Origin: Bog-473 sp963736525
GTDB lineage: Bacteria; Actinomycetota; Acidimicrobiia; Acidimicrobiales; RAAP-2
NCBI GenBank assembly: GCA_963736525.1
Contig: CAVTPF010000002.1
Coordinates: forward strand, 1 to 64,000
Reading direction: 5' to 3'
DNA: 64,000 nucleotides
The position numbers were made by a program, and so were the translations under genes. Numbering within the stretch: position 1 is the first letter of the stretch; each line of letters begins with the position of its first letter. The notes under the pieces are model-generated. The model searched no databases and was not told where the DNA came from. It saw only the letters and a program-made list of their open reading frames with translations. Below, piece by piece: positions 35,335 through 42,338 of the stretch.

Positions 35335-36447
35335 GTGGAAACCGAAGCCGCCGTCTTGTGGCACTACCGCACCGACTGGAGCGTCGAGCCCATCGAGCTC
35401 GACCCGCCCAAGGACGGCGAGGTCCTCATCAGGCTGGCGGCGTCGGGCATGTGCCACTCCGACGAGCACCTCGTGACGGGGGACCTGCCCGGCATGCTCC
35501 CCATCATCGGCGGGCACGAGGGCGCCGGCGTGGTGGAGGAGGTCGGCCCGGGCGTCAGGGGCCTCGTGCCCGGCGATCACGTGGTGCTGGGCTTCGTGCC
35601 CGCCTGCGGCAAGTGCCCCCCGTGCGCCACCGGGCACTCCAATCTCTGCGACGCCGGAGCCGTCCTCATGCAGGGCCGGCAGATGGACGGCACGGTGCGC
35701 CACCACGCTCGCGGCAAGGACATCACGACCATGGTTTGCCTCGGCACCTTCGCGCCCTACACCGTGGTCAACGAGGCGTCCTGTGTGAAGATCCTCGACG
35801 ACATCCCGCTGGACAAGGCCTGCCTCGTCGGCTGTGGCGTGACCACCGGCTGGGGCTCGTCGGTCTACGCGGCGGAGGTGCGGCCCGGGGACAACGTGGC
35901 GGTGATCGGCATCGGCGGCATCGGGGCGTCCGCGCTGCAGGGCGCGCGGCTCGCCGGAGCCGAGATGATCTTCGCCATCGATCCGGTGGAGCTCAAGCGG
36001 ACGTTGGCTCCCACCTTCGGAGCGACCCATGTCGCTGCGTCCGTCCAGGAGGCCCACGCGCTCATTGAGCAGGAGACCTGGGGCCACATGTGCGACAAGG
36101 TCATCTGCGCCATGGGCGTGGGATCGGGGGCGATGATGAACGACATCCTCGGTCTCACCGCCAAGCGCGGCCGCGTCGTCGTCACCAACATTCACCCCGC
36201 GGCCGAAATGAACGTCGAGATGAGCCTGATGATGCTGACGATTCTGGAGAAGCAGGTCGTCGGCAGCATCTTCGGCTCGGCCAATATCCATTCCGACATC
36301 CCCAAGCTCCTCAAGCTCTACCGCGACGGCCAGCTCGATCTCGATTCCATGATCACGAGCACGTACAAGCTCGGCGACATCAACCAGGGCTATCAGGACA
36401 TGCGGGACGGCAAGAACATCCGCGGCGTCCTGCTCTACGACAGCTAG
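35335..36447 (+). CDS. NDMA-dependent-type zinc alcohol dehydrogenase
   Basis: 370-residue medium-chain zinc alcohol dehydrogenase of the NDMA-dependent actinobacterial type. Catalytic zinc ligands are Cys in ASGMCHSDEHLV, His-Glu in GGHEGAGVVEEV and Cys in LVGCGVTTGWGS. Structural zinc cysteines are in PACGKCPPCATGHSNLCDAG. The nucleotide fold is VAVIGIGGIGASALQGARLA, and VNEASCVKILDDIPLDKACL precedes it. GTG at 35335 has GGGAGG at 35325-35330. In related enzymes NAD(H) stays bound and is reoxidised by an electron carrier, with mycofactocin as the proposed natural cofactor. No mycofactocin genes are in view. Converges on DUF4395. Confidence 0.9.
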   Translation: METEAAVLWHYRTDWSVEPIELDPPKDGEVLIRLAASGMCHSDEHLVTGDLPGMLPIIGGHEGAGVVEEVGPGVRGLVPGDHVVLGFVPACGKCPPCATGHSNLCDAGAVLMQGRQMDGTVRHHARGKDITTMVCLGTFAPYTVVNEASCVKILDDIPLDKACLVGCGVTTGWGSSVYAAEVRPGDNVAVIGIGGIGASALQGARLAGAEMIFAIDPVELKRTLAPTFGATHVAASVQEAHALIEQETWGHMCDKVICAMGVGSGAMMNDILGLTAKRGRVVVTNIHPAAEMNVEMSLMMLTILEKQVVGSIFGSANIHSDIPKLLKLYRDGQLDLDSMITSTYKLGDINQGYQDMRDGKNIRGVLLYDS

Positions 36448-36465
36448 CCGTTCTGGGGTGCCGTT

Positions 36466-36480
36466 CTGGGGGTGCCCCAG
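36466..36480. terminator. Short hairpin between convergent genes
   Basis: CTGGG-GGTGC-CCCAG in the 36-nt gap between the alcohol dehydrogenase and DUF4395 genes, inside a near-duplicate GTTCTGGGGTGCC/GTTCTGGGGGTGCC. A bidirectional terminator is possible; the stem is short and there is no T run. Confidence 0.25.
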
Positions 36481-36483
36481 ACG

Positions 36484-37020
36484 TCAGGCGGCGGAGCGGC
36501 GCGCCTGCGTGCCCCAGATGTCGTTGCAGCGCTCACAGACCTCCTGCGGCACCACGCCGGCGCGCATGAGGACGGCGAACGCCTTGCACCCCAGGCAGAG
36601 CCCGAACGCCGACTCCAAAAGGGCGGCGCACGCCAACAGCGCCAGCACGACCTCGGCGGCCGTCCAGTAGCCCAGGCCCGTCAGGACCAGGGCGGTCGCC
36701 GAGAAGACCACGCCCACGCCCTGGGCGAAGCGCTTGGGTGGACCGGGCACCGGACGTTCGCGGAGGCCGAGCCGTGGCGTGATCACCCGGGTGACCAGTT
36801 GGCCGAGCGGGCTGAGCGTCGGGCCGCTGAGCACCCGGGCCACGAACCCGTAGGCGATCACCACGGTGGCCCAGCGCAGGCCGAATGCGATGGTCAGCGC
36901 GCACATGACCACCACACCCGCGGCCACCAGGCGGGCCGAGACCTCGTTGACCGGGTCGGGGAAGGTGAAGATCGCCCGCGTCCGGGACGAGGCGTTCCCG
37001 GTGGCGATGGTGCCGTCCAT
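36484..37020 (-). CDS. DUF4395 membrane protein
   Basis: 178-residue membrane protein of DUF4395. An N-terminal FPDPVNEVSARLVAAG motif precedes paired helices (VVMCALTIAFGLRWATVVIA and YGFVARVLSGP), then SPLGQLVTRVITPRLG, PPKRFAQGVGVVFS and a second helix pair. The C-terminus has CLGCKAF and VCERCNDIW, two CxxC pairs that could bind metal or act in thiol redox. GGGAG lies seven nt before the ATG. A 19-bp dyad resembling type-1 IscR sites lies 30 nt upstream. DUF4395 proteins are often encoded beside sulfurtransferase or thioredoxin genes, but here it stands alone. Function unknown. Confidence 0.85.
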   Translation of the reverse strand: MDGTIATGNASSRTRAIFTFPDPVNEVSARLVAAGVVVMCALTIAFGLRWATVVIAYGFVARVLSGPTLSPLGQLVTRVITPRLGLRERPVPGPPKRFAQGVGVVFSATALVLTGLGYWTAAEVVLALLACAALLESAFGLCLGCKAFAVLMRAGVVPQEVCERCNDIWGTQARRSAA

Positions 37021-37049
37021 GACCTGCTCCCTTCTCCGAACCGTATAAC

Positions 37050-37068
37050 CCTGACCATTTTAGTCAGG
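37050..37068. promoter_or_regulatory. IscR/Rrf2-like dyad upstream of DUF4395
   Basis: On the minus strand CCTGACTAAAATGGTCAGG, which fits the type-1 IscR pattern YYGACTRWWWYAGTCRR with one mismatch. It is 30 nt before the DUF4395 start and next to TATACG, a possible -10 element. Confidence 0.45.
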
Positions 37069-37090
37069 ATTTGGGAGCGGTCGGCCGCAG

Positions 37091-38623
37091 TCAGGCTGCC
37101 GGCGGGGGGACCGGTTGGGGCGGGGGCGGGCCCACGTAGCGCGCCGCCGGGCGGATGAGGCGGTTGTGGGAGGCCTGTTCCATGACGTGGGTGCACCAGC
37201 CGATGGTCCGACCGGCCGCGAAGGTCGGGGTGAACATCTCGCGGGGGATGCCGCAGGTGTGCATGACGACCCCGGCGTAGAACTCGACGTTGGTGTAGAG
37301 CTGGCGACCCGGTTTCAGCTCGGCCAGGACGTCGACGGTCGTGCGCTCCACCGACTGGGAGAACTCCACCAGCGGGCCGCCCAGCCGCTCCGTGACCGAG
37401 CGCAAGAGCAGCGAACGCGGGTCGTCGGTCTTGTAGACGCGGTGCCCGAAGCCCATGATGCGCTCGCCGTCCTCGACGGCGTGCCGGACGTAGGCCTCGG
37501 CCCGGTCCGGCGTGCCGATGGCGTCGAGCATGTCCAGCGCGCGGCTCGGTGCGCCGCCGTGCAGCGGTCCCGACAGCGCGCCGATGGCCGCCACAACGGC
37601 CGCACCGAGGTCCGCCCCGGTCGACGTGACGACCCGCGCCGTGAACGTCGACGCGTTGAAGCCGTGGTCGATGGTCAGCATCATGTACTGCTCGATGGCG
37701 CGGGCGTGCAGCTGGCTCGGCACCTCGCCCGTCAGCATGTAGAGGTAGTTGGCGGCGAAGCCCAGGTCGTCCTTCGGCTCCACGGGTTCTTTCCCCTGGC
37801 GCAGCCGGTGCGCCGCCGCCATGATCGTCGGCACCATGGCGCACAGGCCGACCGCCTGGTCGGACAGCTCGTCCGCCCCGATGTCATGCGTGGGGCGCCA
37901 GCCGAGCTCCGCCCCGAGGAAGGAGACCGCGGTGCGCAGCACGTCGAGCGGTGTGCCACGGCGGGACAGCGCGGGCAGCATCGTGCTCAGCCCGGGCGGC
38001 ATGGCGCGTCGCGGCCGGACCTGCTCCGCGAAGGCCACCGCGGCGCGAGCGTCGGGCAGCTCACCCCGGAACAGCAGGTACCAGACGTCCTCGAGCGACC
38101 GCGTTTCGGCCAGCTCGACGGCGGAGTACTGGCGGTAGTGATAGAAGCCCTCCTGCCCGCGCACGTCGCCGATCGTCGTCTCGGCCACGACGACGCCCTC
38201 GAGGCCGGCCGGCACGTCCCCGCTGGTCTCGTGGGCGGGCCGGATGCGGGCCAGGCCCATGAGGTCGCGCAGCGAGACGACACCCACGCAGCGGTCGCCG
38301 TCGACCACCGGCAGGTGCCGGTAATGGTGCGACGTGAGACTGGCCCAGGCCGAATCGACCCGCTCGTCGGGACCGAGCACGTCCGGACGCGAGGTCATCC
38401 AGAACCGCACCCGTTCCCGCTCGGGCACGCCGGCCGCGGCGGCTGCCCGCAGGAGGTCGCGCTCGGTCAGGATGCCGACGACCTTGCCGTCGTCGGTCAC
38501 GACCACCGAACCGGTGTCGGCCTGGTGCATCACCCCCGCCGCCGCCACCAGGGTGTCGTCGGCGGTGCACGTCACCGCCGGGGATGTCATGAGGTCGCGC
38601 ACGATGGTTTCCATGGGTCCCAC
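37091..38623 (-). CDS. Citrate synthase with N-terminal CBS pair (CitA-like)
   Basis: 510 residues. Two CBS domains (about 5-60 and 70-130: VRDLMTSPAVTCTADDTLVA, VVGILTERDLLRAAAAAG, RHLPVVDGDRCVGVVSLRDL) are fused to a citrate synthase core. Catalytic regions are LSGPLHGGAPSRAL (first His), IMGFGHRVYKTDDPRS (second His) and LYTNVEFYAGVVMH. In the last, the classic Asp is Glu, as I recall for actinobacterial CitA proteins. The CBS pair suggests control by adenine nucleotides (inference). ATG 38623 or the in-frame ATG 9 nt later may be the start. It is divergent from the HTH-citrate synthase across a 57-nt AT-rich spacer. Condenses oxaloacetate with acetyl- or possibly propionyl-CoA. Confidence 0.85.
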   Translation of the reverse strand: MGPMETIVRDLMTSPAVTCTADDTLVAAAGVMHQADTGSVVVTDDGKVVGILTERDLLRAAAAAGVPERERVRFWMTSRPDVLGPDERVDSAWASLTSHHYRHLPVVDGDRCVGVVSLRDLMGLARIRPAHETSGDVPAGLEGVVVAETTIGDVRGQEGFYHYRQYSAVELAETRSLEDVWYLLFRGELPDARAAVAFAEQVRPRRAMPPGLSTMLPALSRRGTPLDVLRTAVSFLGAELGWRPTHDIGADELSDQAVGLCAMVPTIMAAAHRLRQGKEPVEPKDDLGFAANYLYMLTGEVPSQLHARAIEQYMMLTIDHGFNASTFTARVVTSTGADLGAAVVAAIGALSGPLHGGAPSRALDMLDAIGTPDRAEAYVRHAVEDGERIMGFGHRVYKTDDPRSLLLRSVTERLGGPLVEFSQSVERTTVDVLAELKPGRQLYTNVEFYAGVVMHTCGIPREMFTPTFAAGRTIGWCTHVMEQASHNRLIRPAARYVGPPPPQPVPPPAA

Positions 38624-38680
38624 TATGTCTCTCCATCCCCAGCGTTGTAAACGTTGATCAAGTCAATATAAGGTTCTCGA
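38624..38680. promoter_or_regulatory. Divergent citrate synthase promoter region
   Basis: 57 nt, unusually AT-rich for this window, with AACGTT and TTGATCAA palindromes side by side followed by CAATATAAGG towards the rightward gene. It is the only place from which both citrate synthases can be transcribed and is the natural target for the HTH domain of the right-hand protein. Confidence 0.45.
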
Positions 38681-39826
38681 GTGGACCGGATGCTTTCGAC
38701 CGAGGAGGCGGCTCGTCGCCTCGGCGTCAAGGTCCCGACGCTGTACGCCTACGTGAGTCGCGGCATGCTGGAGTCCCATCGCGACCCCGCCCGGCGGGGG
38801 AGCCTCTTCGACCTCTCCGACATCGAGGGGCTGGCGGCCCGCAGCCGCGGCGGGCGACAGACGGCCACGCGCCTCGCCACCATCACGACCGGCGTGACCC
38901 AGCTCGACCAGCACCTCGGCCCCGTCTACCGGGGGCGCCCCGCCACCGAGCTGGCAGACGGATGGAGCTTCGAGGACGTGGCCGAGTTCCTGTGGCAGTC
39001 CGACGGCGGCGGGCACTGGACAGCGCCTGGCCTCGGACCGTGCTCCCTCACCCACACGCTCGACCGCATGCGGTGGGCGCTCGTGCTGTGCGGTGCGACC
39101 GAGCCCCTCCGCTCCGACCTGCGACCCGCCGCCGTGGCCCGCGCCGCGCGCCGATGTGCCGCTGCCCTCACCGAGGCGGTCGGGCCCCCGCCGCCCGGGG
39201 AGGACCCGGGAGCGTCCATCGCGGCGCGTCTCACCGCCCGCCTCACCGGGTCGGCTGCTGCCGTGCCCGCCGCCGTGAACGCCGCCCTCGTCCTCCTGGC
39301 GGACCACGAGCTCGCCACCTCGACCATGGCGGTGCGCGTGGCGGCGTCGGTGCGCTCCGACCCCTACGACGCGTTCGCGGCCGGGCTGGCCACGCTGGCC
39401 GGGCCGTTGCACGGAGGGGCGAGCCAGCAGGCCTACGAGTTGCTGGTGGTGGCGGAGCGCGACGGCGTGACGCGTGCCCTCAACGACGTCTTGCGGGAGA
39501 CGGGCCGGCTCCCGGGCTTCGGGCACACGGTGTACAAGAGCGGCGACCCGCGGTTCGCCGCACTGATGGCCCTCGCGGAGCCGCTGCTCAACGAACAGCG
39601 GCGCGCCCTCGTGCGCGAGCTGATGGCGGTGGCGGCAGCGCACGACGTCCCGCTGGCCAACTGCGATCTGGCGCTTGCCGCGCTGAGCTGGGGCACGGGC
39701 ATGCCGCCCGACACCGGGCGCACGATCTTCGCCGTCGCCCGGGTGGCGGGCTGGGCGGCCCACTACATGGAGGAGCTCACCGAGCGGCCCTTGCGGTTCC
39801 GTGCCCGCGCCGTCTACAGCGTCTGA
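38681..39826 (+). CDS. Citrate synthase-like protein with N-terminal DNA-binding HTH
   Basis: 381 residues. Residues 1-55 (MLSTEEAARRLGVKVPTLYA, YVSRGMLESHRDPARRGSLF) form a MerR/excisionase-type helix-turn-helix. The rest is a shortened citrate synthase: LAGPLHGGASQQAYELL and GFGHTVYKSGDPRF carry the two histidines, and NCDLALAALSWGTGMPPD carries an Asp in the catalytic loop. Such HTH-citrate synthases occur in actinobacteria and may be regulators, enzymes or both. The catalytic residues appear intact. GTG at 38681 is 57 nt from the start of the CBS-citrate synthase on the other strand. DNA binding to that spacer with citrate-cycle metabolites as effectors is inferred. Confidence 0.8.
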   Translation: MDRMLSTEEAARRLGVKVPTLYAYVSRGMLESHRDPARRGSLFDLSDIEGLAARSRGGRQTATRLATITTGVTQLDQHLGPVYRGRPATELADGWSFEDVAEFLWQSDGGGHWTAPGLGPCSLTHTLDRMRWALVLCGATEPLRSDLRPAAVARAARRCAAALTEAVGPPPPGEDPGASIAARLTARLTGSAAAVPAAVNAALVLLADHELATSTMAVRVAASVRSDPYDAFAAGLATLAGPLHGGASQQAYELLVVAERDGVTRALNDVLRETGRLPGFGHTVYKSGDPRFAALMALAEPLLNEQRRALVRELMAVAAAHDVPLANCDLALAALSWGTGMPPDTGRTIFAVARVAGWAAHYMEELTERPLRFRARAVYSV

Positions 39827-39829
39827 CGC

Positions 39830-39880
39830 ACTCCGCCGCCCCGATCACTCCGCCGCCCCGATCACTCAGCCGGCCCCGAT
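39830..39880. repeat. Three-copy 17-bp tandem repeat
   Basis: ACTCCGCCGCCCCGATC occurs twice exactly and a third time with changes (ACTCAGCCGGCCCCGAT), between two convergent genes. The third copy includes the stop of the lipoprotein gene. Probably replication slippage. Confidence 0.7.
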
Positions 39881-40861
39881 GACGATGGCCGACGGGTGCC
39901 CGCCGAGGTGGATGGGCACGCCCACCTTGCCGGTCGCCAGCGTGACCGGGACGAGGGTGCCGGCCTGCTGGGTCACCCATGCCGTCGAGCCGTCCGCGCT
40001 CAGCGCAATCCCCTGGGCCACGTCGGGCAGGCTGATCGGCGCACCGACGGCGAGGTCGGCGGTGGTGACCGGCACCACGCCCGCGCTGCCGCACACGTAG
40101 GCGGTGGTGCCGGACGGCGCCACCGCGATGCCGGTCGGGTTGAGCGGGAGTGGGACGGCAGCCCCGGGTCGCAGCGTCGACGCGTTGATCGGCGTCAGGC
40201 TGCGATTGCCGAAGATGCCGACCAGCACCTGACCCGCCGCTACCGCGATCGTCTGCGGACCCGGCCCGACCGGGATGGCGCTCCCCGCCTGCATCGTCGA
40301 GACGTCAATGGGCGTGACCGCGTCGCTGCCGAAGTCGGCCACGAACGCCGTGACCGAGCCCGACGCCGCCACGGAGACGGCGACGGCCACGGGCTCGCTC
40401 CCCACCGGCACGGGCGGCCCGGTGCGCCAGGTGCCGAGGTCGACCGGGGTGACGGTGTTCGAGTCGAGGTTCGCCACCAGGGCGATGCCCTTGCCCCCCG
40501 TCCCCCCGGGCGCTACGGCCACCGCGTCGGGCTCGACGCCCACCCCGGCTGTGTGCACGACCACGTGGGTCGCGGTGTCGATCTCGTGCAGCGTGTCGTC
40601 GCCCTGCGTCACCACCAGCAGCCCGGCGTCGCCCGCCGTGTAGGCCAGCGCCGAAGGGAGACTGCCGAGCTCCACCCGGGCGCCGACATGGCGGCTGGCC
40701 AGGTCGACCGGTGTCACGTTGGTGCCCGGCAGGGTCACTGAGCCTCCCGCGGTGACCCAGGCCACGTCGTGCACCGAGGTGCTGCCGACGGGTTTGGCGC
40801 ACGCCGCCAGGGCCGGGACCACGGCGAGGAGCCCGAGCAGCACGGCCCACCGACGCCTCAC
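39866..40861 (-). CDS. YVTN-type beta-propeller lipoprotein
   Basis: 331-residue secreted lipoprotein. The signal peptide WAVLLGLLAVVPALAACA has a lipobox (LAAC). Repeats of a YVTN/NHL-like propeller follow, each with a phrase such as NTVTPVDLGTWRTGPPVPVG, DAVTPIDVSTMQAGSAIPVG, RSLTPINASTLRPGAAVPLP and GLVPVTLATGKVG-like endings, about seven blades of roughly 40 residues. GTG at 40861 is the only start giving a clean signal peptide, 8 nt after the stop of the aminotransferase gene. Such proteins usually bind partners or peptides outside the cell; no enzyme motif is seen. Likely co-transcribed with the upstream aminotransferase. Confidence 0.75.
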   Translation of the reverse strand: MRRRWAVLLGLLAVVPALAACAKPVGSTSVHDVAWVTAGGSVTLPGTNVTPVDLASRHVGARVELGSLPSALAYTAGDAGLLVVTQGDDTLHEIDTATHVVVHTAGVGVEPDAVAVAPGGTGGKGIALVANLDSNTVTPVDLGTWRTGPPVPVGSEPVAVAVSVAASGSVTAFVADFGSDAVTPIDVSTMQAGSAIPVGPGPQTIAVAAGQVLVGIFGNRSLTPINASTLRPGAAVPLPLNPTGIAVAPSGTTAYVCGSAGVVPVTTADLAVGAPISLPDVAQGIALSADGSTAWVTQQAGTLVPVTLATGKVGVPIHLGGHPSAIVIGAG

Positions 40862-40868
40862 CGCGTGC

Positions 40869-42272
40869 TCAGCCCCGCGCGCACGCCGCCCCCACCGGAC
40901 GATCGGCGCTGCCCCAGCCGCTGGTGTCACCCTCGGGCCAGAAGTCGCCGGTGACGGCGTCCTGGACGTAGGGCACCGGCGCGGGCTCCCCGGCGGCCAA
41001 CACGCGCAGCGCCCCGAGCAGCGCGTCGACGTCGTCGTCCGAGGTGCCGAGCCCGCAGCTGGCCCGGACCGCGCCCGGAATGCCACTGCGATCACCGCGG
41101 CGCACGGCGGCCCGCGCCCGCGCCACGCCCTCGGGGCCGACGCCGAGGAGCCTGAGCAGGTAGGGGTGCGCGCAGAAGCAGCCGTGCCGCACCCCGATCC
41201 CGAATTCGGCGCTCAGGCGGGCGGCCACCAGCGCGTGGTGCATGCCCTCCACGGTGAACGTCGCCACGGCGAGCCCGTTGCCGGCCCCTGAGTCGCCGTG
41301 TGCGCGCGGGCCGAGCACACCGACGCCCTCGATGCCCCGCAGTCCCTCGTAGAGCCGGGACGAGAGCACGGCTTCGTGCGCAACGATGGCATCCCAGCCG
41401 ATCCGCTCCAACTCGTCCATTGCCATGCCGAAAGCCACGGACCCGACCACGTTGGGCGAGCCGGCCTCCTCGCGCTCGGGCGGCTCGGTCCAGATGACCT
41501 CGTCCAGGTCGACCAGGTCGACGGCGCCGCCTCCGGCCAGGAACGGGTCGCCCGTCTCGAACAGGCGTCTCGGCCCGACCAGCGCCCCGGCTCCGAAGGG
41601 CGCGTAGAGCTTGTGCCCGCTGAAGGCCACGAAGTCCGGGCCGTCCGGCAGGGGCCGGTGTGGTGCGAGCTGCGCCGCATCGAGCAGTACGGGCACACCT
41701 CGCGCGTGCGCCTCGGCGCAGATCTCCTCCACCGGCGGCAGCCATCCGGTCACGTTCGAGGCGCCGGTCATGGCCAGCAGCGCGGGCGCCGGCCCGTCGT
41801 CCAGCACCTCGACGACGTCGTCGGTGCCGAACGTGCCTTCGGGGCCGCACTCGACCCAGCGCCGCGTCGCCACCCGGGCCCAGGGCAGCAGGTTGGCGTG
41901 GTGCTCGACCACGGTGGTGACCACGACGTCGCCGGGGCCCAGCCGGAGTCGATAGGCCAGGTGGTTGATGGCCTCCGTCGTGTTGCGGACCAGGATGACC
42001 ACGTCGTCGTCGCCGGCCGGCCGGCGGGCGAAACGGTGCACGCTGGCGCGGGCCTCCTCGTAGGCCGCCGTGGCCCGTCGCGACTTGTAGCCGGCGCCGC
42101 GGTGCACGCTCGAGTACCAGGGCAGGAACGCGCCGACGCCGTCGGCCACCGACTGCAGTGCCGGCGTGGAGGCCGCACAGTCGAGGTCGCGGTACGGGCG
42201 TTCGACCCCGTCCAGGCACGGAACCGGCAGGTGCGCGCCGACGAGCGGAGCGATGGCTTGCTCGGATGTCAC
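40869..42272 (-). CDS. Class V aminotransferase, cysteine desulfurase-like
   Basis: 467-residue PLP enzyme resembling SufS/CsdA. NTTEAINHLAYRL (cofactor loop), VVEHHANLLPW (stacking His), LLDAAQLAPHRPL (Asp and Gln), FSGHKLYAPFGAGALVG (PLP lysine) and RHGCFCAHPYLLRL (active-site Cys region). The frame extends 19 codons further to another GTG (42329). I prefer GTG 42272, because TATTGT lies six nt upstream, fitting a leaderless start, and relatives begin near here. No SufU, IscU or SufBCD genes are nearby, so the role may be a dedicated sulfur donor or another PLP reaction. Upstream of the propeller lipoprotein in a probable operon. Confidence 0.8.
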   Translation of the reverse strand: MTSEQAIAPLVGAHLPVPCLDGVERPYRDLDCAASTPALQSVADGVGAFLPWYSSVHRGAGYKSRRATAAYEEARASVHRFARRPAGDDDVVILVRNTTEAINHLAYRLRLGPGDVVVTTVVEHHANLLPWARVATRRWVECGPEGTFGTDDVVEVLDDGPAPALLAMTGASNVTGWLPPVEEICAEAHARGVPVLLDAAQLAPHRPLPDGPDFVAFSGHKLYAPFGAGALVGPRRLFETGDPFLAGGGAVDLVDLDEVIWTEPPEREEAGSPNVVGSVAFGMAMDELERIGWDAIVAHEAVLSSRLYEGLRGIEGVGVLGPRAHGDSGAGNGLAVATFTVEGMHHALVAARLSAEFGIGVRHGCFCAHPYLLRLLGVGPEGVARARAAVRRGDRSGIPGAVRASCGLGTSDDDVDALLGALRVLAAGEPAPVPYVQDAVTGDFWPEGDTSGWGSADRPVGAACARG

Positions 42273-42278
42273 GGCGTC

Positions 42279-42284
42279 ACAATA
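42279..42284 (-). promoter_or_regulatory. Leaderless-type -10 element
   Basis: TATTGT on the minus strand, six nt before the GTG at 42272 of the class V aminotransferase gene. Confidence 0.35.
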
Positions 42285-42338
42285 CGGAGCGCGGCGCCTT
42301 GACCCGGACAGGTCGGTCGAGGCCGCCACGGGCGGCTC

